From the NCBI GenBank assembly GCA_021820465.1, contig JAKADP010000002.1:48456-112455 (forward strand): 64,000 nt of DNA, read 5' to 3'. Under the pieces are notes generated by a model. It was given only the letters and a program-made list of their open reading frames with translations, was not told the origin of the DNA and did not search any database. Positions 8,665 to 19,171 of this stretch are shown here, in pieces (within the stretch, counting starts at the first letter, position 1; each line of letters begins with the position of its first letter). The stretch comes from Bacillota bacterium. GTDB lineage: Bacteria; Bacillota; Sulfobacillia; Sulfobacillales; JAIMBI01. Both the position numbers and the translations under genes were made by a program.

Positions 8665-10988
8665 ACGCCCACGGCCTTGAGCGGCTGGAGTGGGGGCGCC
8701 TAGTAGAGCGCCTGGCCGTCTATGCGGATACCCCCGCCGGCAAGGCCCGGGTGCTGGCGACCGTTCCCGACCCGCACGCGGATTGGCTGAGTGAGCAGCA
8801 GCGCCTGTACGCGGCGGCGGCCGTCCATGCGCCGCTCCAGCAGCTGTCCCTGGCGGGGGCGGTGGACTTGGAGCCGCTGGTCGCTCGGGCGCGGAAGGGG
8901 GGCATGCTGCCTGCCGACGCGCTGTGGTCGGTCATGGCCACGCTGGAGCGCGGCCAAGCCCTGAAGGCGGCGCTCGCCGGGGCGGACAGCGGCGAGCTCT
9001 CGGCCCACCTCGGGCACTTCGAAGTCCCGGGCGGCCTCCGGCAGCGCATCGGGGCGGCGATCGTGGAGTCGGGAGCGGTGAAGGACAGCGCGAGTCCGGC
9101 CCTGGAGCGCATCCGCCGCGACATGGCGCGCCTGGAGGCGGAGATTCAGGAGGTGCTTGACCGCCTCTTGCGGTCCCCGGCCTGGTCGGAGTACCTGCGG
9201 GAGCCCCTCGTAGCGCTGCGCCGCGGGCGGCGGGTGGTGCCTGTGAAGCGCTCGTTTGTCCACCAGGTGGGCGGCTTGGTGCATGACCAGTCGGGCAGCG
9301 GGCAGACGGTTTTCGTCGAGCCGGCCCCGGTGGTGGAGCGGCAAAACCGCATTGCCGAGCTGGCGGCCGCCGAGGGGGCCGAAATTCTCCGCATTCTTCG
9401 GCAGCTGACGGCGGAGGTGGCGGCGCAGGAGATGGCGCTGCTGGCCATGAACGGCGCTCTGCTGGCGGCGGATGTGCTGTTGGCCAAGCTCCGCTGGGCG
9501 AGGCAAGCGGGGGCGGCGCTGCCGCAGTTGAGCCAAGACAGGCTGACCCTGATAGACGCCCGCCACCCGCTGCTGGAGGAGCCCGTGCCGCTCACGGTCA
9601 GCGTGGGCGGCTCGCAGCGGGTGCTGGTGGTGACCGGACCAAACACGGGCGGCAAAACCGTAGCGCTGAAGACGGTCGGGCTGCTGGTGGCGCTGGCGCT
9701 GTCCGGATGGCCCGTGCCGGCGCACCCCGACAGCGAGGTTCCGCTGTTTCAGGATATGTTTGCCGATATTGGCGACGAACAAAGCTTGGAGCAAAATCTC
9801 TCCACGTTCTCGGGTCACGTGCGCCAGTTGGTGCCCGTGGTGGCGGGCGCTAAGCCTGGCGTGCTGGTGCTGCTGGACGAAATCGGCGCCGGCACGGATC
9901 CGGAGGAGGGCGCGGCGCTGGCTCTAGCCCTCGTCGACCACCTCTTGGACTCGGGGGCGACGGCCGTGGTGACCACGCATTACGCTCGGGTCAAGTTGCT
10001 GGCGTATCGCGATCCGCGCGTGCAGAACGCGCGGATGGACTTCGATCGAGAGCGCCTGATGCCAACCTACCGCCTGGTCATGGGGCAGCCGGGATCGTCG
10101 CAGGCCCTGTACATAGCCCGGCGCCTCGGACTTGACCCACAGATCCTGGACCGGGCGGAGCGGCATCTGGGTGAAGAAGGCGTCCGGGTGGACCGAGCCA
10201 TTGGCGAGCTGGAGCGGGTGGAGCGCGAGCTCGCGCAGGCGCGGGACGGGGTGGTGGCGGCCGAGCGGGCTCTGGCGGAGCGAGAAGCCGCCTTGAAGGC
10301 GGCTGAGGCGCGGCTGCTCGCCGAGCGAGCGAAGGATCGGGAGCGGCTGCGCCACGAGGTGCGCCGCCGGCTGGCTGACCTGGAGGCGCGGGCCGCGGCT
10401 GCGATCGCCGCGGCCCAAGCCGAGACGCGCGCCGAGCGGGAGCACGCGCTGGCGGCCCTGCGGGCGGAGATGAAGAGCTGGGGCCGCTTCGAACAGGAGC
10501 TCAGCGACGGGCCGACGCCCGCCCGCTCCGGGGCGCCGCTGGCGGTGGGGCAGGCGGTGAGCGCCGCCGAGCTTCCCGAGCCGGGCCGCATCCTGTCGAT
10601 CGAGCGCGGCCAGGCCACCGTCGAGGCGGCGGGGCGGCGCATTGTGCTGCCGGTGGCCAGCTTGGCTCCGGCCCGCAGCCCCCACCCCGCGCCGCGCCGC
10701 CGAGAACCCTCGCCCACGTGGGACGCGACGGGCATCGGCAGCGTGGGGATGGAGTGCGATCTGCGGGGCATGACCGTGCTGGAGGCGGTGGATGAGGTGG
10801 AGATGTATCTGGATCGCGCGGCCCGGGCGGGCCTGCCATTTGCCCGCCTGATCCACGGCCGAGGCACGGGGTCGCTCCGCCGGGCGGTCCAGGAGCATTT
10901 GGTGGGCCACCCGCATGTGGCCGGCTTTCGCTTGGGGCAGGCGGGCGAAGGCGGCGACGGCGTGACGGTGGTGCAGTTCCACCAGTGA
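8661..10988 (+). CDS. mutS2: MutS2-family DNA-binding ATPase/nuclease
   Basis: Walker A GPNTGGKTVALKT; LLDEIGAGTDPEEGAALALALVDHL; C-terminal Smr domain DLRGMTVLEAVDEVEMYLDRA...LIHGRGTGSLRRAV. Confidence 0.94.
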   Translation: MNAHGLERLEWGRLVERLAVYADTPAGKARVLATVPDPHADWLSEQQRLYAAAAVHAPLQQLSLAGAVDLEPLVARARKGGMLPADALWSVMATLERGQALKAALAGADSGELSAHLGHFEVPGGLRQRIGAAIVESGAVKDSASPALERIRRDMARLEAEIQEVLDRLLRSPAWSEYLREPLVALRRGRRVVPVKRSFVHQVGGLVHDQSGSGQTVFVEPAPVVERQNRIAELAAAEGAEILRILRQLTAEVAAQEMALLAMNGALLAADVLLAKLRWARQAGAALPQLSQDRLTLIDARHPLLEEPVPLTVSVGGSQRVLVVTGPNTGGKTVALKTVGLLVALALSGWPVPAHPDSEVPLFQDMFADIGDEQSLEQNLSTFSGHVRQLVPVVAGAKPGVLVLLDEIGAGTDPEEGAALALALVDHLLDSGATAVVTTHYARVKLLAYRDPRVQNARMDFDRERLMPTYRLVMGQPGSSQALYIARRLGLDPQILDRAERHLGEEGVRVDRAIGELERVERELAQARDGVVAAERALAEREAALKAAEARLLAERAKDRERLRHEVRRRLADLEARAAAAIAAAQAETRAEREHALAALRAEMKSWGRFEQELSDGPTPARSGAPLAVGQAVSAAELPEPGRILSIERGQATVEAAGRRIVLPVASLAPARSPHPAPRRREPSPTWDATGIGSVGMECDLRGMTVLEAVDEVEMYLDRAARAGLPFARLIHGRGTGSLRRAVQEHLVGHPHVAGFRLGQAGEGGDGVTVVQFHQ

Positions 10989-11043
10989 GGCGGCCCCGAC
11001 GGCGAGTCGAGCAGGCGGTCAGCCGAGGCGAAGGAGCGATGGC

Positions 11044-11508
11044 ATGGGATTGGGAGCGGGGTTTGATGCCCAAGGGCGCGTCGGGCCCACATTTGTGGGC
11101 ACCGTGTATCCGTTTCAGCTGGATCATATGGGGCACATCAACATCCAATTCTATGTGGGGTTGTTTGACCAAGCCTCGTGGGGCTTCTTTGCATGGATGG
11201 GGCTCACCGCTGATCGGATTAGGGCCGAAAACGTCGGCATGGCGGCGTTGGTGCAGGAGAATCGGTTTCTGGCGGAGCTGCAGCCGGGGGTGAGTTTAGA
11301 AGCCTGGACGCGTGTGCTGGCCACTTCGAATAAGACGGTGAGGTACCAGCACGACCTCCACCGGCGGGGCGGCGGCGACCCTCTGGTGGGGACGAGCGTC
11401 CTCACCGCAGCTTGCCTCGACCTCACCCGCCGCCGCGCCCGGCCGCTGCCGGACGACATTCGCCGGCGCCTGGACGACGCGGTCCACCGGGGCGGCGGCG
11501 GCCAGTGA
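11044..11508 (+). CDS. Acyl-CoA thioesterase (hot-dog fold)
   Basis: GTVYPFQLDHMGHINIQFYVGLFDQASW: hot-dog thioesterase active-site-like block. Confidence 0.75.
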   Translation: MGLGAGFDAQGRVGPTFVGTVYPFQLDHMGHINIQFYVGLFDQASWGFFAWMGLTADRIRAENVGMAALVQENRFLAELQPGVSLEAWTRVLATSNKTVRYQHDLHRRGGGDPLVGTSVLTAACLDLTRRRARPLPDDIRRRLDDAVHRGGGGQ

Positions 11509-11668
11509 TTCCGCGCAAAGGGAGCCGCAGCAAGATGCGTTGGGGGGCACCTATGCTATGATCGCGCCAATTGCAAACTGTGCGGTTGATCCAGCGGCGC
11601 GCCGGGCCACGGCGCGTGTCGGCGGCGGCCCCCGCAGCGCATCGGCCGGGAAGGAGTTGGACCCACGC

Positions 11669-12886
11669 GTGAACGAGGTGCCGCCGTCTGTGCAGCGAGA
11701 GGCCGAGCGTCAGCTGGAGTGGCTAGTCGCCGGAGCCCTCGAGGTGCTGCAGCGCGACGAGCTGTTGGCCCGCTTGGCAGAGTCCCTCTGCACCAACCGC
11801 CCGCTGACCATTAAATTAGGATTGGACCCGACGGCGCCCGACATCCATCTGGGCCATGTCTTGGTGCTGGACAAGTTGCGCCAATTCCAGGACCTGGGGC
11901 ACCGGGTTGTGCTGATTATTGGGGACTTTACCGCCCGCATCGGGGACCCGAGCGGGCGTAGCCAGACGCGCCCCGCGCTCTCCGGTGAGGCCATTGCCGC
12001 GTTTGGACAGACGTATCTGGAGCAGGCCACGAAGATTCTGGATCCTGCTCGGCTGGAGTTGCGCCACAACCATGAGTGGCTGGCGCCCTTAGGGCTGGCC
12101 GATCTCATGGCGCTGATGTCGCGCATCACGCTGGCCCGCATGCTGGAGCGCGAGGATTTCCACACGCGCATGGCGGCCCACCAGCCGCTGCACCTGCACG
12201 AGTTGCTGTATCCCGTGATGCAGGCTTACGACTCGGTGGCCATTGAGGCGGATGTGGAGCTGGGCGGGCTGGATCAGAAGTTCAATTTCATGACGGCACG
12301 CCAGATCCAGGAGGCATCGGGCCAGGCTCCCGAGGTGGCCCTCCTGATGCCCATGCTGGTGGGGCTGGATGGCACCAAAAAAATGAGCAAGAGCCTGGGC
12401 AACTATGTGGGCATTACGGACGCCCCCGCCGACATGTATGGCAAAACCATGTCGGTGCCCGACGCGCTGGTGGCGTCGTGGGGTGAGCGCGTGCTGGGCT
12501 GGCAGCCGGGCGACGCGGAGCGCCGCTTGGCTGGTGGTGAGCACCCGCGCGACCTCAAGGCCTCGCTCGCCGAAGGGGTGGTGGCGCGCTTCCATGGCGC
12601 CCAGGCCGCCGAAGAGGCGGCACAGGCCTTTCGGCAGACGTTTCGGGACGGGGAGGTGCCGGCCGACGCGCCGCAGATACCGCTGCCGGACGGCGCCGGC
12701 GCCGTAGCGGCGCTCGATATGGTGGCGGCGCTGCCAGGCGTGGGCTCGCGGGGGGAGGCCCGTCGCCTCCTGCAGCAAGGTGGGGTGACCGTGGATGGCC
12801 AGCGTGTCGACCTGGGAGACGTGGTGGCGGTGGCTCCCGGCAGTTGGGTGCGCATCGGGCGGCGGCGCTTTTTTCGGTATCAGTAA
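11669..12886 (+). CDS. tyrS: Tyrosyl-tRNA synthetase
   Basis: LGLDPTAPDIHLGHVLVLDKLRQFQDLGH (HIGH = HLGH); KKMSKSLGNYVG (KMSKS); C-terminal S4 domain. GTG 11669 in frame with ORF 11540. Confidence 0.94.
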   Translation: MNEVPPSVQREAERQLEWLVAGALEVLQRDELLARLAESLCTNRPLTIKLGLDPTAPDIHLGHVLVLDKLRQFQDLGHRVVLIIGDFTARIGDPSGRSQTRPALSGEAIAAFGQTYLEQATKILDPARLELRHNHEWLAPLGLADLMALMSRITLARMLEREDFHTRMAAHQPLHLHELLYPVMQAYDSVAIEADVELGGLDQKFNFMTARQIQEASGQAPEVALLMPMLVGLDGTKKMSKSLGNYVGITDAPADMYGKTMSVPDALVASWGERVLGWQPGDAERRLAGGEHPRDLKASLAEGVVARFHGAQAAEEAAQAFRQTFRDGEVPADAPQIPLPDGAGAVAALDMVAALPGVGSRGEARRLLQQGGVTVDGQRVDLGDVVAVAPGSWVRIGRRRFFRYQ

Positions 12887-12904
12887 AGGCGAGGTGACGG
12901 CAGG

Positions 12905-13639
12905 GTGGCGGCACGCGAAGAAGAAATGCTTGGATGGAAGCGATTGGAGCAAGGCCAGCTGGAGCGGGCGGAAGGGCACTTTCGGCGCTGTCTGGAAATG
13001 GACCCGGATCGCGTAGAAGCGTTAAATGGCTTGGGCCAGGTGTATATGGCGTGGGATGAGCTGGACGAGGCGGCCGAACTGTTCCAGATGGCGCTGGCCA
13101 TCGCGGAGCCGCGGCTTCCGCGCGGCAAGCGCCGCACGGGGTGGCATGACCCCCATGTGCGGCCCTACCTCAGGAGCCTGCACCTCTTGGCCATGACGCG
13201 CATCCGACGGGGGGCGTACGAATCCGCCGCTGAGCCCCTGGAGACGATGCTGGCCTGGGATGCTACGGGAGTGGACGGGGAGGCGTACCTGCTGCTGGGC
13301 CAGTGCCGCCAGCGCTTGGGTCAGGTGGAAGTGGCGGATGCGTGCTATGAGAAGGCGCGCCTGAAGCACCCTCATGCCTGGTATCTCTACGGATTGACGC
13401 GGCTCTTGCTGGGGCACCGCCCGGAGGCGGCCCACTGCTTTAAGGCGGCCGTCGATGTCGTGCCGGAGGTGGCGCCGCTTCTGGCGTTTTATCCGCGCGT
13501 GGTCGGCATCGGCGGCGAGGGCGTTCCCCGCCACCGCCAGGCCGTGCAGTTTGTGAATGCCACCGTCGACCTGTTTACCCGCGACAGCCGAGCGCTGCTG
13601 CGCTCGCTTCTCACGGGCGAAGTGGCCAGCGCCCAGTGA
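12905..13639 (+). CDS. Tetratricopeptide-repeat protein
   Basis: GWKRLEQGQLERAEGHFRRCLEMDPDRVEALNGLGQVYMAWDELDEAAELFQMAL: TPR units. Confidence 0.75.
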   Translation: MAAREEEMLGWKRLEQGQLERAEGHFRRCLEMDPDRVEALNGLGQVYMAWDELDEAAELFQMALAIAEPRLPRGKRRTGWHDPHVRPYLRSLHLLAMTRIRRGAYESAAEPLETMLAWDATGVDGEAYLLLGQCRQRLGQVEVADACYEKARLKHPHAWYLYGLTRLLLGHRPEAAHCFKAAVDVVPEVAPLLAFYPRVVGIGGEGVPRHRQAVQFVNATVDLFTRDSRALLRSLLTGEVASAQ

Positions 13640-15396
13640 CCGGCCGCGAGGCGGACCCCATGACGCCCCCAGGCGACAGCCCGGCGCGCGTGCTGCGCGT
13701 GGGGCTGGCGCAGATTAACACCCTGGTCGGCGATCCCGCCGGCAATGGGCGGCGGGTGGCGGCGGCTGTGGATGAGGCCGCGTCGCAGGGCGTGGGCGTG
13801 CTGGTATTTCCGGAGCTGACGCTCTCAGGCTATCCCCCAGAGGATTTGCTCTTGCGCGCGGACTTTTTGGCCGCATGTGAGCAGGAGCTGGCCCGGGTGG
13901 CCGTGGCGAGTCGGGCGGTGCCGCTGGTGTTAGTGGGATTGCCGCGCGTCGGCCCCGGGGGATTGGAAAACAGTGCAGCGGCGCTGGCCGGCGGCAGGGT
14001 GGTGGCTTGCTATGCCAAGCAGCACCTGCCCAACTATGGCGTGTTTGACGAGGTCCGCTACTTTACCGCAGGCCAGGCTCCCTTGGTCCTGGCGCTCGCG
14101 GGCTGGCGCATTGGGGTCACCATCTGCGAGGATCTGTGGGTGTCGGACGGCCCGTGGCTCGAGGAGGCGCGCGCCGGCGCTGAGCTGTTGGTCAACCTGT
14201 CCGCTTCCCCCTACCAGCGGGGCCGACCCCGGCTGCGGGACCAAATGTTGGGGGTCCGCGCCCTGGACGGCGAGGCGTACGTGGCCTCGTGCAATTTGGT
14301 GGGGGGCCAGGATGAGCTGGTCTTTGATGGGACATCGGGGATTTACGACCCCGATGGCACCGCCCGGGCCCGGGCGGCCAGCTTCCAGGAGGTGTTGGTG
14401 GTCGCGGATCTTGACCCCACCCGGGTCGGGCATCGCCGCCGGCTGGATCGCCGCTGGCGCACCGGGGAGGCGGTCCCGGTGGTGGAAGTCCGCGGCGCCC
14501 CGGAGCCGCGGCCGGCGGCGCCCGCCGAGCCGAATGTGGTGCCCTGGCTGGACTCGGTGTCCGAGCTGCGCCAGGCTCTCGTTCTGGGCCTGCGCGACTA
14601 TGTGGCCAAGAATGGGTTTCCTGGCGTGGTGCTGGGGCTGTCGGGCGGCATCGACTCGTCCGTGGCGGCGGTGCTGGCGGCGGATGCACTGGGCGCCGCC
14701 CGCGTCCACGGGGTGTTTCTCCCCTCGGCCATCACGTCGGCCGAAAGCCGGGAGGATGCCCAGCAGCTGGCGTCCGCACTGGGCATCGACTACCGGGAAA
14801 TTGCCATTGCGGCGTCGTTTGAGGCGGTGCGGGCGGCGTTGGCCCCGTCGTTCGGCGACCGGCCGTGGGACGTGGCTGAGGAAAACTTGCAGGCTCGGCT
14901 GCGCGGCTTGCTGTGGATGGGCTTGTCCAACAAGTTTGGGTGGCTGGTGCTGGTGACCGGCAACAAGAGCGAAATGGCCACGGGCTATGCGACTCTATAC
15001 GGGGATATGGCCGGGGGGCTGGCGGTTCTCAAGGATGTCTATAAGGAAGACGTGTATGCGCTGGCCCGCCACATGAACGCCGAGCAGATGGTGGTGCCGG
15101 CGCGGGTGCTGGAAAAGCCGCCGTCCGCCGAGCTGTCCCCCAATCAGCAGGATCAGGACAGCCTGCCTCCCTACCCGGTCCTCGACCCCATCCTGCGCGC
15201 TTACGTCGAAGAGGACTTATCCCCGGAGGCGCTGGCGGCGCGCGGGATGGATCCCGCCGCGGTCGACTTGGCGGTGCGCCTGGTGAACCGGTCCGAGTAC
15301 AAGCGCCGCCAGGCGCCGATCGGGATTCGGGTGAGCGGGCGGGCCTTTGGCCGCGACCGCCGCATGCCTGTGACCGGGCACTTTCCCCGCCGCTGA
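13636..15396 (+). CDS. nadE: Glutamine-dependent NAD+ synthetase
   Basis: N-terminal nitrilase-like amidase (VFPELTLSGYPPEDLL, GVTICEDLW) fused to synthetase (LGLSGGIDSSVAAVLAADALG; TGNKSEMATGYATLYGDMAGG). Confidence 0.95.
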   Translation: MTGREADPMTPPGDSPARVLRVGLAQINTLVGDPAGNGRRVAAAVDEAASQGVGVLVFPELTLSGYPPEDLLLRADFLAACEQELARVAVASRAVPLVLVGLPRVGPGGLENSAAALAGGRVVACYAKQHLPNYGVFDEVRYFTAGQAPLVLALAGWRIGVTICEDLWVSDGPWLEEARAGAELLVNLSASPYQRGRPRLRDQMLGVRALDGEAYVASCNLVGGQDELVFDGTSGIYDPDGTARARAASFQEVLVVADLDPTRVGHRRRLDRRWRTGEAVPVVEVRGAPEPRPAAPAEPNVVPWLDSVSELRQALVLGLRDYVAKNGFPGVVLGLSGGIDSSVAAVLAADALGAARVHGVFLPSAITSAESREDAQQLASALGIDYREIAIAASFEAVRAALAPSFGDRPWDVAEENLQARLRGLLWMGLSNKFGWLVLVTGNKSEMATGYATLYGDMAGGLAVLKDVYKEDVYALARHMNAEQMVVPARVLEKPPSAELSPNQQDQDSLPPYPVLDPILRAYVEEDLSPEALAARGMDPAAVDLAVRLVNRSEYKRRQAPIGIRVSGRAFGRDRRMPVTGHFPRR

Positions 15397-15486
15397 CCCT
15401 CCAGCGCGGGTCGTCCGATACAATAGGGCAGAAGTCATGCGCGGAGGGCCCAGGAGCGCGGTGCCGCGCAGGGAAGGGAGGTACCC

Positions 15487-16230
15487 ATGTCCGGTCATTC
15501 CAAGTGGGCCAACATCAAGCGCAAGAAAGCGAAAGTGGACGAAGCCAAGGGAGCGACGTTTTCTCGCCTGACGAAGGACGTGGCCTCGGCCGCCCGCCAA
15601 GGCGGCGGCAACCCGGACACCAACTTCAAGCTGCGGCTGGCGATTGCTAAGGCCAAGGAGCAAAACGTCCCGACCGCCAACATCGAGCGGGCGATCCTGC
15701 GAGCCACTGGCCAGATGCAGGGGGTCACGTACGAAGAAGGCATTTATGAGGGGTATGGTCCAGGCGGGGCGGCCCTGCTTTTGGAAATCCTGACGGACAA
15801 CCGCAACCGGACGGCCGGGGAGGTGCGCCATCTGTTCAGCCGCCATGGCGGCACCCTGTCGGAGAGCGGGTCGGTGCTGTGGATGTTTGAGCAGAAAGGC
15901 CGGCTGTCCGTTCCCAAAAGCGCGGCCCTTAGCGAAGAGGCGCTGTTGGAAGCCGTGCTGGAGGCGGGGGGCGAGGATCTGGGCGGCGACGACGAAGAGT
16001 GGGAGGTTATCACGGCGGCCGACACGCTGGATGTGGTCCATCGTGCGCTGGAAGACGCCGGCATCACCATTGACGCCGCCAGCCTGGTGCGGGTGCCCAG
16101 CACCACCGTGGAGGTGCTGGGGCCGGACCAGGACCGCCTGCTGCGCCTCATGGAGCTATTGGAGGAGCACGACGACGTGCAGCGCGTCTACACGAATGCG
16201 CTGTTTGCCGATGACGACGGCGACGCGTGA
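15487..16230 (+). CDS. yebC: YebC/PmpR-family transcriptional/translation regulator
   Basis: MSGHSKWANIKRKKAKVDEAKGATFSRLTKDV; full-length YebC immediately before ruvC. Confidence 0.95.
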   Translation: MSGHSKWANIKRKKAKVDEAKGATFSRLTKDVASAARQGGGNPDTNFKLRLAIAKAKEQNVPTANIERAILRATGQMQGVTYEEGIYEGYGPGGAALLLEILTDNRNRTAGEVRHLFSRHGGTLSESGSVLWMFEQKGRLSVPKSAALSEEALLEAVLEAGGEDLGGDDEEWEVITAADTLDVVHRALEDAGITIDAASLVRVPSTTVEVLGPDQDRLLRLMELLEEHDDVQRVYTNALFADDDGDA

Positions 16231-16709
16231 GCCGGGTTTTCGGGATTGACCCGGGAGTGGCCCGCCTGGGCTACGGGGTGCTGGACGAGGGGCCCGGCGG
16301 GCGCGTTTCCGTGGTGGGGTTTGGGGTGATTGCCACGGAGCCGGGCGAGGTGGGCCCGCGGCTGGTGCGGGTGTTTTCCGAGCTGGAAGCGCTCTTGGCC
16401 GAGACGCGCCCGGATGTGTCGGCCGTGGAGCAGCTGTTCTTTGGGCAGAACACCACCACCGCGCTGCTGGTCAGCCAGGCGCGCGGGGTGGCGCTCCTGG
16501 CGCTGGCGCGCGCGGGGGTGCCGGTGCGCGAGGTGACGCCCTCCCAGGTCAAGCAGGCGGTGACGGGCTGGGGCCGGGCGGACAAGCGCCAGGTGCAGGC
16601 GATGGTGGCGCGGCTGTTGAGCCTGTCGGCGGTCCCCGAGCCCGATGATGCGGCCGACGCGCTGGCGGTGGCCTGGAGTGCCTTGGGCACTCGGGATCGG
16701 ATGCGATGA
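16227..16709 (+). CDS. ruvC: Holliday junction resolvase RuvC
   Basis: VFGIDPGVARLGYGVL; VEQLFFGQNTTTAL; TPSQVKQAVTGWGRADKRQVQAMV. Confidence 0.95.
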   Translation: MSRVFGIDPGVARLGYGVLDEGPGGRVSVVGFGVIATEPGEVGPRLVRVFSELEALLAETRPDVSAVEQLFFGQNTTTALLVSQARGVALLALARAGVPVREVTPSQVKQAVTGWGRADKRQVQAMVARLLSLSAVPEPDDAADALAVAWSALGTRDRMR

Positions 16710-17329
16710 TCGACTACGTGAAGGGAACCGTGGCGGCGCGGGCCGCGGGCCGCGTGGTGGTGGAGACCAGCGGGGGCTTGGGGCTGGAGCTTTTGGTGCC
16801 GTCGTCCACCGGCGTGCGCCTGCCCGAGCCGGGGCACCCCGTGAAGCTGTACACCCACCTGGCCATTCGCGAGGACAGTTGGCAGATGGCGGGCTTCCTG
16901 ACGGCTGAGGAGCGCGAGGTGTTCCTGGCGCTCTTGGCCGTCAGTGGCGTGGGCATGAAGGTGGCGCTGGCGGTGCTGGGGCACGTCAAGCCAGCTGGCC
17001 TCAGGACCGCCGTGGCCGATGGCGACTGGAAGGCGCTCACCGCCGTCACGGGCGTCGGCACTAAGCTGGCGCAGCGCCTCGTGGTTGAGCTGCGGGGCGT
17101 GTTGGCGGCCGGGCCCCAAGAGGTGCCCGCCGCGGCGCGGCCGCCGGTGGCCACGGACGAAGTGGTCGAAGGACTCATGGCGCTCGGCTATACTGGGGCA
17201 GAGGCGGCCGCGGCCGTGGCCGGCACGGAGGGCCCGGCGCCGGAGCGGCTGCGCGAGGCTTTGCGTCGGTTGGATTCGGGGAGGGGAGTGGGCGTGGCGG
17301 ATGCCGACAGGCGCGAGGGAAATGCCTGA
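16706..17329 (+). CDS. ruvA: Holliday junction DNA helicase RuvA
   Basis: [32 protein letters not shown]; between ruvC and ruvB. Confidence 0.93.
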   Translation: MIDYVKGTVAARAAGRVVVETSGGLGLELLVPSSTGVRLPEPGHPVKLYTHLAIREDSWQMAGFLTAEEREVFLALLAVSGVGMKVALAVLGHVKPAGLRTAVADGDWKALTAVTGVGTKLAQRLVVELRGVLAAGPQEVPAAARPPVATDEVVEGLMALGYTGAEAAAAVAGTEGPAPERLREALRRLDSGRGVGVADADRREGNA

Positions 17330-18359
17330 GCGGACGGTGTCGGGCGGACCACTGTCGGGGGATTTGCCGATGGATCCGACCCTCCGGCCGACGCGGCTCG
17401 GAGAGTACGTGGGTCAGCGGCAAGTCACCGAGCGTCTCGGCGTGTTCGTGGAAGCTGCGCTGGCGCGCGGCGAGGCGCTGGACCACGTCTTGCTGTACGG
17501 CCCGCCCGGCTTGGGAAAAACCACGCTGGCGCACATCATCGCCAACGAGCTGGGATCGGGCATTCGCGTCACCAGCGGTCCTGCCATCGAGCGGGCTGGC
17601 GATCTGGCCGCGATTCTCACGAATCTGGATGAGCGGGACGTCCTGTTTATTGACGAGATCCACCGCCTAAACCGCGCTGTCGAAGAAGTGCTGTACCCGG
17701 CCATGGAGGATTATGCGCTGGATCTGGTCCTGGGCAAGGGCCCCAGTGCCCGGTCGGTGCGCCTGGACCTGCCTCGCTTTACGCTGGTGGGAGCCACCAC
17801 GCGCGCGGGCATGCTCACCTCCCCCCTGCGCGATCGGTTTGGCGTCATCCTGCACCTGGACTTTTATCCGGTGGACGAGCTGGCGGAGATTGTGGCGCGG
17901 ACGAGCCGCGTGCTGGGCATCGAGCTGGCCCCGCCCCTGACCCAGGAGGTGGCGCGGCGGAGCCGCGGCACCCCGCGGGTGGCCAACCGCCTCCTGCGCC
18001 GCCTGCGCGACTACGCGGATGTGCGCGCAGGCGGTGTGCTGACGTCGGCGGTGCTGGAGGAGGGCCTGGCTCTTTTGGAAGTGGACCAGTACGGCCTGGA
18101 CCTCGTGGACCGGCGCGTGCTGTGGGCGGTCGCCGATCGCTATGGCGGCGGCCCGGTCGGCCTGGAGACGCTGGCCGCCTCGGTGGGGGAAGAGCCTTCG
18201 ACCCTGGAAGATGTGGTGGAGCCCTATCTGCTGCAGATGGGCCTGCTGGAGCGCACGCCCCGTGGCCGGCAGCTGACGGCCACGGGACTCAAGTATTTGG
18301 GCCAAGACCCCCGGGGGCGCGCTCAGCTCGCGCTGCCGGATCCAGACGTCCGCTCGTGA
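17322..18359 (+). CDS. ruvB: Holliday junction DNA helicase RuvB
   Basis: [58 protein letters not shown]; overlaps the ruvA 3' end. Confidence 0.96.
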   Translation: MPERTVSGGPLSGDLPMDPTLRPTRLGEYVGQRQVTERLGVFVEAALARGEALDHVLLYGPPGLGKTTLAHIIANELGSGIRVTSGPAIERAGDLAAILTNLDERDVLFIDEIHRLNRAVEEVLYPAMEDYALDLVLGKGPSARSVRLDLPRFTLVGATTRAGMLTSPLRDRFGVILHLDFYPVDELAEIVARTSRVLGIELAPPLTQEVARRSRGTPRVANRLLRRLRDYADVRAGGVLTSAVLEEGLALLEVDQYGLDLVDRRVLWAVADRYGGGPVGLETLAASVGEEPSTLEDVVEPYLLQMGLLERTPRGRQLTATGLKYLGQDPRGRAQLALPDPDVRS

Positions 18360-18418
18360 CTGGGCGCAAATTGCCCCAGGGCGGCGAATCTTCTGATGAG
18401 ACGGTGAGGTGAACCAGT

Positions 18419-19171
18419 GTGGGCCTTCACTTCGGCGGCCAGTCGCTGGGCGACGAGATGCTGAGGCGAGCCCGGCAGGGAGACCGCGAGGCGCGGGATG
18501 CGCTGCTTCGGGACTTTATGCCGTTCATCTTGCGGGTGGCGAGCCAGGTGGGTGGCCGCTACATCCGGACCGGCGAGGATGAGGAGGTCAGCGTGGGCCT
18601 CTTGGCGTTTAACGAAGCGATTGATGCGTACGTCCCTGGGCGCGGGGCGTTCTTGAGCTTTGCCCAAACCGTCATCACCCGCCGCTTGATTGACCACTAC
18701 CGCCGCCGCCGCAAGGAGCCGGCGGTGCCGCTCTCCGAACTTGAGCGCGAGGAGGGCGCTGAGCACGCGGGCCCCACGGTGCTGGACCTGGCGGCCAGCG
18801 CCGCCTGGCGGGTGCGTGAGCAGGATGAGGAGCGGCGCGGGGAGATTGAGGAATTGTCCCGCGCGCTGGCGGCCTGCGGCATCCGGTTTGACGAGTTGCC
18901 CAAGCACTGCCCGCGGCATCGTGATGCGCGGGCGCGCGCGATCAAGTTGGCGGAGGCGCTGGCCCAAGACCCGGAGATGGCGCGCCAGCTCCTCACGACC
19001 GGGGTGCTGCCGCTGGGGGCCCTGGCGAAAGCCACGGGAGCCACCAAGAAAACGTTGGAGCGCCATCGGCGGTACATCATCGCGGTCGCGCTAATTTTTA
19101 TCCATGAGTGGCCGGAGCTCCAAAGCTATCTGCGGCCCGCAGCGGGCGAAGAACGGGGGAATGAGCCATGA
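18419..19171 (+). CDS. sigI: RNA polymerase sigma factor, SigI family
   Basis: GDEMLRRARQGDREARDALLRDFMPFILRVASQVGGRYIRTGEDEEVSVGLLAFNEAIDAY...FLSFAQTVITRRLIDHYRR; SigI-type, followed by rsgI. Confidence 0.88.
   Translation: MGLHFGGQSLGDEMLRRARQGDREARDALLRDFMPFILRVASQVGGRYIRTGEDEEVSVGLLAFNEAIDAYVPGRGAFLSFAQTVITRRLIDHYRRRRKEPAVPLSELEREEGAEHAGPTVLDLAASAAWRVREQDEERRGEIEELSRALAACGIRFDELPKHCPRHRDARARAIKLAEALAQDPEMARQLLTTGVLPLGALAKATGATKKTLERHRRYIIAVALIFIHEWPELQSYLRPAAGEERGNEP

Noticed and set aside
11509-11668. T-box leader for tyrS
   Set aside because: No GGTGGNACCGCG core and no terminator-antiterminator pair; only an extended -10-like TGCTATGAT
18360-18418. Possible SigI-type autoregulatory promoter (CCCC ... 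CGAA) before sigI
   Set aside because: The CCCC and CGAA elements are too close together for a -35/-10 pair
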